The notes under the pieces: generated by a model | Databases searched by the model: none | The model's input: only the letters and a program-made list of their open reading frames with translations | What the model was told of the DNA's origin: nothing | Program-made: the position numbers and the translations under genes | Part shown: positions 34,665 through 42,221 of the stretch, piece by piece | Position numbering within the stretch: the first letter of the stretch is position 1 | Layout: the number at the start of each line of letters is the position of its first letter | NCBI RefSeq assembly: GCF_016909075.1 | Contig: NZ_JAFBFC010000006.1 | Location: 1-64,000 of the forward strand | DNA: 64,000 nucleotides | Origin: Priestia iocasae | Lineage (GTDB): Bacteria > Bacillota > Bacilli > Bacillales > Bacillaceae_H | Reading direction: 5' to 3'

Positions 34665-36044
34665 ATGAATATAAAACAACCACCTGTACAAAAGAATGAG
34701 TTTGTTGATGTATATATTGAAGATTTAACGCATGATGGAGCTGGTGTAGCGAAAGTGGATGGATTTCCCCTTTTCATACCGAATGCACTACCAGGCGAAA
34801 CAGCAAAAGTAAAAGTCATCAAAGTAAAAAAAGGATATGGATTTGCTCGTTTAATCGAACGGACGGAGGAGAGTCCATACCGTGTAGAGGCACCCTGTCC
34901 AGTTTACCAGCAATGTGGTGGCTGTCAGCTTCAGCATATGAATTATGAAGGGCAGCTTTTATTTAAACAAAAGCAAATGAAAGAAGTAATGGCCCGTATT
35001 GGTCAGTTGACAGATGTGCTCGTTCATCCTGTATTAGGGATGGAGGATCCGTGGCGTTACCGCAACAAAGCGCAAGTACCAGTAGCAGAGCGCGAGGGTG
35101 GACTTGTTGCTGGTTTTTATCAACAGCGTAGTCATGACATTATCGATATGAATGAATGTCTCATTCAGCAATCAGAAAATGACAAAGTGGTCCAAAAGGT
35201 AAAAGGAATTCTTGAGAAGCATGGAGTTCGTGCATACGATGAGGCAAAGCACCGTGGTGCAGTTCGTCACATTATGGCTCGTTATGGACTGGTAACGGGT
35301 GAAATTATGGTTGTTATTGTAACGAGAACAGCAGAGCTCCCTCACAAAAATCAGCTTATTGAAGAGATTACAGAAGCAATTCCAGCGGTGAAATCCATTG
35401 TGCATAACATTAATTCTAAGAAGACAAATGTCATTTTAGGTGATGAAACAAAGGTCATTTGGGGCGAAGAGTACATCTATGATTACATTGGAGATGTTAA
35501 ATTTGCAATCTCCGCTAAATCATTTTATCAAGTAAACCCTGAACAAACGAAGGTACTCTATGATAAAGCGCTTGAATATGCCAATTTAACGGGTGAAGAA
35601 ACCGTGATTGATGCATACTGTGGTATCGGAACAATCTCACTCTTTTTAGCTCAACAGGCGAAGAAGGTGTACGGTGTAGAAATTGTACCAGAAGCGATTG
35701 AAGATGCTAAACGCAATGCGGTCTTAAATCATATTGAAAATGCTGAGTTTGCAGTTGGGGAAGCAGAAGTTGTCATTCCAAACTGGTACAAAGAAGGGAT
35801 TACAGCCGATGTCATGGTTGTGGATCCACCTCGCAAAGGCTGTGATGAAGCGTTGTTAAATACGATTATTGAGATGAAGCCAAAGCGTGTTGTGTATGTG
35901 TCGTGTGGCCCAGCAACATTGGCTCGTGACTTAAAAGTGTTAGAAGAAGGGGGCTATCAAACAGTTGAGATTCAACCGGTTGATATGTTCCCGCATACGA
36001 CGCATTGTGAAGCCGTTGCAAAATTAGTGTTAAAAGAACAGTAA
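34665..36044 (+). CDS. rlmCD: 23S rRNA uracil-C5 methyltransferase RlmCD
   Basis: A SAM-dependent RumA/TrmA-family enzyme that in B. subtilis methylates U747 and U1939 of 23S rRNA. The 459-residue protein has an N-terminal TRAM RNA-binding domain (about 10-65) and cluster cysteines in [14 protein letters not shown] near residue 76-89. The SAM motif [14 protein letters not shown] lies near 320, [12 protein letters not shown] near 385, and the catalytic Cys in [13 protein letters not shown] near 412. It follows dgkB as in B. subtilis and starts behind AAAGGATG. Dual specificity is inferred from the orthologue. Confidence 0.92.
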   Translation: MNIKQPPVQKNEFVDVYIEDLTHDGAGVAKVDGFPLFIPNALPGETAKVKVIKVKKGYGFARLIERTEESPYRVEAPCPVYQQCGGCQLQHMNYEGQLLFKQKQMKEVMARIGQLTDVLVHPVLGMEDPWRYRNKAQVPVAEREGGLVAGFYQQRSHDIIDMNECLIQQSENDKVVQKVKGILEKHGVRAYDEAKHRGAVRHIMARYGLVTGEIMVVIVTRTAELPHKNQLIEEITEAIPAVKSIVHNINSKKTNVILGDETKVIWGEEYIYDYIGDVKFAISAKSFYQVNPEQTKVLYDKALEYANLTGEETVIDAYCGIGTISLFLAQQAKKVYGVEIVPEAIEDAKRNAVLNHIENAEFAVGEAEVVIPNWYKEGITADVMVVDPPRKGCDEALLNTIIEMKPKRVVYVSCGPATLARDLKVLEEGGYQTVEIQPVDMFPHTTHCEAVAKLVLKEQ

Positions 36045-36143
36045 TGATTGAGATCCTGACCTTTTAAAGTGGCTAGATGGGTGAGGGATCGTGAATAAGA
36101 GTCGTATTGTAAGGCGGCCTTTATGTAGGAAGGGATGAGCGTG

Positions 36144-36374
36144 ATGTATGTAACGCTAAAAGAAGCAGCTGACTATTTATCTTTACCAGAGTCTTACCTT
36201 GAAGCGTTGATTCAACAAAAGCAAATTCGGGCTGTGCATGACGGAAACCAATATTTAGTCAATAAAGAGCAGTTTAATACACATCTAGAGCAAGTAGAAA
36301 AGTATCGCAAGCTGATTGAAGAAATATTGAATGAGCCAATTCCAGAAGATATCGATGTGAAAGATGAAGATTAA
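36144..36374 (+). CDS. excisionase-like helix-turn-helix protein
   Basis: A 76-residue protein whose first half, MYVTLKEAADYLSLPESYLE, is the MerR/Xis-type DNA-binding fold of the excisionase family (often called helix-turn-helix type 17). The second half is acidic and probably helical. ATG 36144 is preferred over 36135 because AGGAAGGG abuts the earlier codon. It stands alone with its own terminator, and no integrase or phage gene is nearby. It is more likely a small chromosomal regulator than a phage excisionase. The target is unknown. Confidence 0.75.
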   Translation: MYVTLKEAADYLSLPESYLEALIQQKQIRAVHDGNQYLVNKEQFNTHLEQVEKYRKLIEEILNEPIPEDIDVKDED

Positions 36375-36380
36375 CGAGGA

Positions 36381-36410
36381 CACCAAGTGGACATCACTTG
36401 GTGTTTTTTT
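36381..36410 (+). terminator. terminator after the excisionase-like gene
   Basis: CACCAAGTG (36381-36389) pairs perfectly with CACTTGGTG (36395-36403) and is followed by seven T. Confidence 0.92.
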
Positions 36411-36500
36411 GTTTCATTTGTACTATGTAACTATTTTACCCATACAGTAAAAAAGATAGAAGAATTTCACAAACGTGTATCGTTAGAGGAGGGGATTATC

Positions 36501-38213
36501 ATGAAACGACTACGCAACATGCGGGTGGCATCGAAAATTTTCATCTTAATTATAATATCCGTTTTTTCGCTAGGGACGGTTGGAATGATTGGCTATTTTT
36601 ACATGAATGACATGGCAAATAATTCAGAAGAAATGTATGAAGACCGTCTTTTGCCAATCATGTGGTTAGGACAAATTCGTATTAATAACCGAGTTAGCGA
36701 TGCAGAAATATTAGCATCTATCATGACAAAAGATACATCGGTAAGAGACCAGCATATAGCAGAAGCAAAGAAAAGAAAAAATCAGAACAATCAGCTATTT
36801 TTACAATATGAGGGCACGTACTTACTGCCCGAAGAAAAAGCGTACATTTTAACCTATAAAGAACAACTAGAGGAACTAACCGCTATTAGAGAGGAAATGA
36901 CTGAGTTAATTTTATCAGGTAAGGAAGATATGGCATTTGAATTATATGAAACAAAAGCTTCAAAGCTACGAGGTGAAGTGAACACAACGGTTAATGCATT
37001 GCAAAAAGTAAATGATGAACGAGCGCAATCTTTATATGAGGAGAGTAAAGCAGATAAAAAAATCGCAACAATCATTTTTATTGCCGTAATTACGGGGACG
37101 ATTCTATTGTCTATCGTTGCCGGGCTTTTCATTTCTCGAATCATTGTAAGGCCACTAAATGAAATGAAGGACTTGTTGTTAAAAGCGGAGACCGGGGATT
37201 TTACAGTAGAGGGCTCTTATCAGTCAAAAGACGAGATAGGGATGGTTGTTGCTTCATTTAATCAAACCATTAAAGGTGTACGAACAATTATGACATCTAT
37301 TAATGGAATTTCAGAGCTAGTGGCGGCCTCCTCAGAGCAGTTGAGTGCAAGCGTTGAACAAAATAGTACAGCAAGTGAACATATTTCAAAGCTGACACAA
37401 GACCTAGCAAACGGTTCAATCCAGCAAGTTCAAAGTGTAGAAGATAGTAAAGACATCTTGAAAGAAATGACTCATCAAACGAAGCAGATTGCTGAGAATG
37501 TGAAAAAAGCTTCAGAAAGCTCAACTTTGATGACGGCTACGTCAATTGGTGGAAATGAATCAATTGAAAAGGTAACGATGAAGATGAACGCTATTTACGA
37601 TAATGTGAAGGGTCTTGAAGGTTCAATCACAGGGTTAAGTAGTAATTTAGATGAGATAGAAGAAGTAAATGAAATGATTACAACGATTGCAGATCAAACC
37701 AATTTATTAGCATTAAATGCGACAATTGAAGCGGCTAGAGCAGGTACTCATGGTAAAGGATTTGCAGTAGTGGCAGCAGAAGTACGTAAGCTTGCTGAAC
37801 AGTCGGCAAAGTCGGCGGAACAGATAAAAAAACTCATTATGACCATTCAGAAAGAAACGACTCAGACAAAAGAATCGATGAGGCTAACGACAAAAGAAGT
37901 AAAAGATGGACTTATCGTGGTGGAAGAAGCGGGTACGTCTTTTAGAAGTATTAAAGGTTCAATTGATGACGTGGTTTCGCAATTAAGACACGTGGTGGAG
38001 ACGGTAGGGGAATTGTCTTCTGGAGCAGGTCAAGTGGATTTGTCTATTCAAGAGGTGAATAAGGTTGCTCTACAAACTGCTTCTAACACACAAAGTGTTT
38101 CTGCTACGACCGAAGAACAATTGGCTTCTATGGAAGAAGTTGCGTCGGCGGCGAATGATTTAGCTAAAATGGCTGAAGAGCTACAAAGCTTAATTCTTCA
38201 TTTTAAAGTGTAA
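36501..38213 (+). CDS. methyl-accepting chemotaxis protein
   Basis: A 570-residue transmembrane chemoreceptor. A first membrane helix is at about 11-33, followed by an external four-helix-bundle (4HB_MCP) sensor at about 35-188. A second helix lies at about 190-212, then a HAMP domain to about 265 and a long cytoplasmic coiled coil. The signalling tip [20 protein letters not shown], followed by [19 protein letters not shown], falls around residues 395-435. The start is ATG behind GAGGAGGGG. It is a single-gene unit, and the ligand cannot be predicted. The usual tip residues GEHGKG read GTHGKG here. Confidence 0.93.
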   Translation: MKRLRNMRVASKIFILIIISVFSLGTVGMIGYFYMNDMANNSEEMYEDRLLPIMWLGQIRINNRVSDAEILASIMTKDTSVRDQHIAEAKKRKNQNNQLFLQYEGTYLLPEEKAYILTYKEQLEELTAIREEMTELILSGKEDMAFELYETKASKLRGEVNTTVNALQKVNDERAQSLYEESKADKKIATIIFIAVITGTILLSIVAGLFISRIIVRPLNEMKDLLLKAETGDFTVEGSYQSKDEIGMVVASFNQTIKGVRTIMTSINGISELVAASSEQLSASVEQNSTASEHISKLTQDLANGSIQQVQSVEDSKDILKEMTHQTKQIAENVKKASESSTLMTATSIGGNESIEKVTMKMNAIYDNVKGLEGSITGLSSNLDEIEEVNEMITTIADQTNLLALNATIEAARAGTHGKGFAVVAAEVRKLAEQSAKSAEQIKKLIMTIQKETTQTKESMRLTTKEVKDGLIVVEEAGTSFRSIKGSIDDVVSQLRHVVETVGELSSGAGQVDLSIQEVNKVALQTASNTQSVSATTEEQLASMEEVASAANDLAKMAEELQSLILHFKV

Positions 38214-38221
38214 TCATAGAT

Positions 38222-38256
38222 AATCGCCTTGCTACCTACAAGGTAGCAAGGCGATT
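38222..38256 (+). terminator. convergent terminator between chemoreceptor and symporter
   Basis: AATCGCCTTGCTACCT (38222-38237) pairs with AGGTAGCAAGGCGATT (38241-38256), a 16-base-pair perfect stem between two converging genes. The T runs are weak on both sides. Confidence 0.8.
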
Positions 38257-38266
38257 AGTTGTGTTA

Positions 38267-39835
38267 TTATGCCACTTCAGATTCTTTCGAGTGAACCTTT
38301 TTCATAAATTCGTTTACATCAGCCGGCACTCGACGGTCAAGCTTCGATACGATGTAAACAGATAAGAAGCCAATTGGAACAGTGATTAAGCCAGGTACCT
38401 TGAACTGTAAAAAGTCAGGTAATGTGTTAGGTAAGAAAATCATGTACATGGAGCTAAGTAGACCAATCACTAATCCGGCAATTGCTCCTTTTTCTGTCAT
38501 TCCTCTCCACCAAATACCTAAGATGAAGATAGGGGTAAAGGTACTTGCAGCTACGGTAAAGGCAAGTGCCACTAAGTGACCGATAGAAGCTTCTTTTACC
38601 ATAAGTCCAAGTATTCCATATAAAACCCCTAGAATGATAATGGAGACTTTACCAGCGACAACACGCTCTTTTTCTGTAATGTTTTTACGTAAGAAAGTTG
38701 CGTATAAATCATGTGCTAATGCACCTGAGCTTGCGATGAATAACCCTGAAAGGTTTGAAAATACTGCTGCGAAAGCACCTGCGATAACAAGGCCCAGTAA
38801 CCATTCGCCACCTAAAGCTTGTGCAGTAGAAGGAACCACCATGTTATTACCGCCTGCTACTAAATCTTTCATAACCGCACCTTCTGCTGATCCGCTTAAG
38901 AAGATAGAACGGCCAACGACTCCAAGGTAAACCGCGAATAAAAAGAAAACGCTTGCAATTCCAATCGCCATAAGAGCGGATTTACGAGCTGCCTTTGCAC
39001 TCGGATTTGTGTAGAAACGAAGAAGAATGTGTGGAAGACCAATGGTTCCTAATGAAAGACCGATTGTCATTGAAATTGTCTGCCAGAATGAAGGGAAGTA
39101 GTTTCCAGTTCCTGTCCATGTTTCACCATCAAATGCAACATCTTTTCCATCAGCTGCATATTGACCAGTACCAGTAATAACACCCTTAAATTCGTTAATG
39201 GAAGCTAAAATTTCTTGGTAGTGTAAGCCTCCGTAGATTGCTGCTCCTACCATTAGTAAGAATGCGCCAAGGCGAATCCATAATTCAAGTGCTTGGTTAA
39301 GGGTTGTCCCTTTCATCCCACCAACACCTACATAAAAAATCATGACTGAACACGTAAAGATAATACCAAACTCATAGCTTGTGCCAAAGAACATACTTAA
39401 AATTTGCGCAGCCCCTAAAAGCTGTGGTGCTGCATAGAAGCCTGAAATGGCTAATACAACCGCAACGGCTGCTAGACGAGCACGTTTACTATGGAAGCGA
39501 TAAGCGAGGAAGTCTGCTACCGTATAGGCACCAAATCGACGAAGTGGTCCTGCTACGAAGATGGCAAGTAACGTTAACCCAATTGAGAAGCAGAACGCAT
39601 AATAAGCGCCATCATATCCAAGTTGATACGTTAAACCCGCAATACCTAAGAAAGTAGCAGCACTTAAATAATCGCCACCAATTGCAGAACCATTTGTGAA
39701 CCAACCGAAGCTACGACCACCAACGAAGTAGTCAGAAGCTGTTGTGTTTCGCTTTGTTAAATACGTAATGTAAACGATCGTTCCCATCAATAAAATCGTT
39801 AGTAGCATTTTGGGTTCGAGTAAGGATGCCATCAT
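38267..39835 (-). CDS. actP: cation/acetate-type symporter (ActP/YwcA-like)
   Basis: A 522-residue sodium:solute symporter family protein with about 13 membrane helices. YFVGGRSFGWFTNGSAIGGDYLSAATFLG near residue 36-64 and IGLPHILLRFYTNPSAKAARKSA near 262 resemble the acetate/monocarboxylate branch, and the partner upstream is a DUF485 protein, the usual ActP companion. The start overlaps the DUF485 stop as TAATG. Substrate (acetate, pyruvate or another short carboxylate) is inferred from the family. An AraC-family regulator is divergent and may control it. Confidence 0.88.
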   Translation of the reverse strand: MMASLLEPKMLLTILLMGTIVYITYLTKRNTTASDYFVGGRSFGWFTNGSAIGGDYLSAATFLGIAGLTYQLGYDGAYYAFCFSIGLTLLAIFVAGPLRRFGAYTVADFLAYRFHSKRARLAAVAVVLAISGFYAAPQLLGAAQILSMFFGTSYEFGIIFTCSVMIFYVGVGGMKGTTLNQALELWIRLGAFLLMVGAAIYGGLHYQEILASINEFKGVITGTGQYAADGKDVAFDGETWTGTGNYFPSFWQTISMTIGLSLGTIGLPHILLRFYTNPSAKAARKSALMAIGIASVFFLFAVYLGVVGRSIFLSGSAEGAVMKDLVAGGNNMVVPSTAQALGGEWLLGLVIAGAFAAVFSNLSGLFIASSGALAHDLYATFLRKNITEKERVVAGKVSIIILGVLYGILGLMVKEASIGHLVALAFTVAASTFTPIFILGIWWRGMTEKGAIAGLVIGLLSSMYMIFLPNTLPDFLQFKVPGLITVPIGFLSVYIVSKLDRRVPADVNEFMKKVHSKESEVA

Positions 39836-40200
39836 TAGTTAACGCTCCTTTCTTGTGGAGGTGAAGAAAGCTTTGTTTCACTTTGGTATTTTTGTAAGCG
39901 CTTTTCATAAAGTGAAGTGTGAATAAAGGCAATCACAAAAGACATTGCCATAGCAATGATACTAGTGAAGAACCAAGTGTATGTCATGCCACCCCACATA
40001 TCTGAAAACATAAAATCACTAGCAAACCAGTTTAAGATAGGAATAGTCAAAATAAAGACATAATAGAAGACGGTTAATTTAAAACCTGTACGAAATTCAC
40101 TTTTCATGATTTCACTTGTTTCTAAATCGAGTGGTTCAAGGTCACGAACGTCGATTGTACCCGCCTCGACGTAGTCATACTCTTTGTATTCAGCAGCCAT
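39835..40200 (-). CDS. ywcB: DUF485 membrane protein (YwcB-like)
   Basis: A 121-residue protein with two membrane helices (about 42-60 and 75-95) and a soluble, acidic N-terminal part of about 35 residues. FRTGFKLTVFYYVFILTIPIL is the DUF485 hallmark region. It is translationally coupled to the acetate-type symporter downstream, as with YjcH-ActP in E. coli. It starts at ATG behind AAAGGGGGAAA. It probably assists assembly or activity of the symporter; direct evidence is lacking. Confidence 0.88.
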   Translation of the reverse strand: MAAEYKEYDYVEAGTIDVRDLEPLDLETSEIMKSEFRTGFKLTVFYYVFILTIPILNWFASDFMFSDMWGGMTYTWFFTSIIAMAMSFVIAFIHTSLYEKRLQKYQSETKLSSPPQERSVN

Positions 40201-40223
40201 TCATTTTCCCCCTTTATATCCCT

Positions 40224-40244
40224 TTAAGCGTAGCCGTGTCTCAT
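40224..40244 (-). CDS. possible six-codon leader peptide upstream of ywcB
   Basis: On the minus strand AAGGAGGATTT is followed by ATG and the codons for MRHGYA then TAA, 23 bases before the ywcB start. The ribosome site is better than that of ywcB itself. It could be a regulatory upstream reading frame, or just a ribosome standby site. Confidence 0.4.
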   Translation of the reverse strand: MRHGYA

Positions 40245-40450
40245 AAATCCTCCTTTCTTACGGCTTAGCTATACTATAGAATTGATTGTACGTTATAATA
40301 GGAATAGATACCTTACAGAAAATTATCAGAAACTTATAAATATTTAACCTATTCTTAAAATATCTCTTAAGTAGAGATGATATGGAGATGGAAATCTCTC
40401 GTTTGAGAGGATTAAAGAGAGTTTGAAGGTCAAGTAAGGGGGGATCGACT

Positions 40451-41698
40451 ATGTATGGTGTGAATGTAAAAGTAGAGCATCAAGGGGAATACAATCAGTT
40501 AGTCGATTGGATGCTAACAGAGTATCGCGAGTTATGTGTGTTACGAGAGAGAGAAAGTGGGAAGCAAGTACATATTATTATTGTAGAAGTGTGCAAGTTA
40601 TTTGATTGGGTGAAAGTGTATCGACTACGTAAGAAGTATAAAGAGTGTAAGATTATTACATTGCTAGATTCATCTTTGTTAGCAACAGCGCCTTTAGCTG
40701 TTGAGTGCAAGCTAGACTATTTAGGGGTAAAGCCTATTAAAAAGAGCTTGTTTCTTCGTCATGTAAAAAGAGCAATTGGAGAATTGGCTGATCAACAAAC
40801 GGCTCTGTTAAACTATGATGAAATTTATGAGCAATTCCGTCCGAATCAAGATTCAAATCACCATACGCTACCATTTCAAGAAGCTTTTCTTCGACGTTTA
40901 TTAAGAGGAGATGTTACCATCGAGGAAGAGTTAATTCAAGCCCGGTCATTTTTACCAGGTGAAGCTGTTCCAAACTTAGTGTGCTTCGTTCAAGGCTTTG
41001 TTCGCTTTCCAGAGCGGAAAGAAGTAGAAGGGTGGCAGGCTCCTGTAGTGATTCAAGATCTTTTTAGAAAGCGCTTCAATGATTATCGGATACATGTTTC
41101 CTTTTTGTCTTATCGCAAGCACATTCTTTTGCTTTTACAAGTGCCTGACGGATGCATATCGTTAAAGCATTGGAACGAGGGAGAACAAGCCATTTTAGGT
41201 GTAGTAGATGAATTAGCGGAAGTGTACGGTATTTATTTATATATTGGAATAGGGTCCGTTTATCGAGAGCCACTTTCCTTACATCATTCGTATCGAGAAG
41301 CTCGTAAAGCAAGACGTACACCGCCATATAAGCGAGTTAATTTTCGGTATTATGAAGAAATCCCAAAAGATACGCAAATTCAAACGTGTATTGATTATAT
41401 TTCTGAGCACTGCACAGAAGATTTAGCGATTAAGCAAGTGGCCGATCACATCAGTTTAAGCGTTCCGTATTTTAGTCGCTTGTTTAAACGAGAGATAGGT
41501 CTGAATTTTGTGGAGTATGTGACGTTTGTTCGTCTTCAACGAGCTGTCTGGCTGTTGCGTCATACTGATTATACGATTGAGAGGATTGCAGAAGAACTAG
41601 GGTTTAATACCCCTAATTACTTTAGTGGTACGTTTAAGAAATACGTAGGGCTCTCACCGAGAGAATATCGTGCCACAGAAGAGATTCTATTTGTCTAA
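40451..41698 (+). CDS. AraC-family transcriptional regulator
   Basis: A 415-residue protein. The C terminus (about 310-410) carries two helix-turn-helix motifs of the AraC class: DLAIKQVADHISLSVPYFSRLFKREIG and YTIERIAEELGFNTPNYFSGTFKKYVGLSPREYR. The N-terminal 120 residues look like a receiver-type fold (HIIIVEVCKLFDW, ITLLDSSLL) but lack a clear phospho-Asp signature. The middle resembles the linker of YesN-type regulators. It starts at ATG behind AAGGGGGG. It is divergent from the ywcB-actP unit, whose control it may exert. The 250-base gap between them shows no operator I can name. Confidence 0.85.
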   Translation: MYGVNVKVEHQGEYNQLVDWMLTEYRELCVLRERESGKQVHIIIVEVCKLFDWVKVYRLRKKYKECKIITLLDSSLLATAPLAVECKLDYLGVKPIKKSLFLRHVKRAIGELADQQTALLNYDEIYEQFRPNQDSNHHTLPFQEAFLRRLLRGDVTIEEELIQARSFLPGEAVPNLVCFVQGFVRFPERKEVEGWQAPVVIQDLFRKRFNDYRIHVSFLSYRKHILLLLQVPDGCISLKHWNEGEQAILGVVDELAEVYGIYLYIGIGSVYREPLSLHHSYREARKARRTPPYKRVNFRYYEEIPKDTQIQTCIDYISEHCTEDLAIKQVADHISLSVPYFSRLFKREIGLNFVEYVTFVRLQRAVWLLRHTDYTIERIAEELGFNTPNYFSGTFKKYVGLSPREYRATEEILFV

Positions 41699-41700
41699 AA

Positions 41701-41755
41701 AGCTACCTCAAATGAAGGATGATGGCTTCATTTGAGGTAGCTCTTATCGTTTTTT
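41701..41755 (+). terminator. terminator after the AraC-family gene
   Basis: A perfect 17-base-pair stem (41701-41717 with 41726-41742) is followed by CTTATCGTTTTTTAG. Confidence 0.85.
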
Positions 41756-41885
41756 AGTGTAATAAGGGAAAAGATAAGGAGATGGTTGTTCCGTTTCCAG
41801 GACTAGATTGAACCTAAATGCTTCCATGGTGCAGTTGAATGATGGATTTAGCAATGTTCATTCCAAGGCTCGAACGAAGAAATCA
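41754..41885 (-). pseudogene. C-terminal remnant of a sensor histidine kinase
   Basis: Read on the minus strand, one frame gives SLGMNIAKSIIQLHHGSI, a stop codon, then VQSSPGNGTTISLSFP and a natural stop at 41754-41756. This is the end of a HATPase_c domain: the G2-box part of GLGMNIAKSIIQLHHG and the final GNGTTISLSFP strand are unmistakable. An internal TAG interrupts it, and no intact upstream kinase part is present (stop codons follow to the 5' side). Only about 40 codons survive. It is a decayed gene, probably of an EnvZ/PhoR-type kinase. Confidence 0.8.
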
Positions 41886-41930
41886 ACGATGGTAAATAAA
41901 TCAAATCCAACCATATCTTCTTAATGACAC

Positions 41931-41974
41931 CCGCTCTACATCATTTGTAAACGAATGATGTAGAGCGGTTTTTT
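41931..41974 (+). terminator. orphan terminator
   Basis: CCGCTCTACATCATT (41931-41945) pairs perfectly with AATGATGTAGAGCGG (41954-41968), then TTTTTT. No intact plus-strand gene lies between it and the previous terminator, so it probably marks a deleted gene. Confidence 0.88.
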
Positions 41975-42221
41975 GTTATAACAGGAGGTTATTGGCAGTG
42001 AATTGAAACGCAAATGAAATTTTTTGGCGGCCTATTTCTGTTAAAATAATAGTAGAAAATGAAGGATTTGGACCCACTTATCCTGGGAATGGATTAAGAG
42101 GATGGACTCATTCGTTTTGCACATCACCTGTTATATGATGTAGCTTGACTTAGCAATCAGGTAAAATTGGCGGTTACCTTTTAACTACCGAGAATTTTTA
42201 CATAGATAACGGAGGGCACTT

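Noticed and set aside
36144-36374. Excisionase-like protein as evidence of a prophage.
   Set aside because: No integrase, attachment repeats or phage genes are nearby, and the neighbours are chromosomal core genes.
36387-36500. N-terminal extension of the chemoreceptor.
   Set aside because: It begins inside the previous terminator; ATG 36501 follows a strong ribosome site and starts the usual basic plus membrane helix.
39900-39915. Second cre-like site TGTAAGCGCTTTTCA inside ywcB.
   Set aside because: It is one base too long for the consensus and lies inside the coding region.
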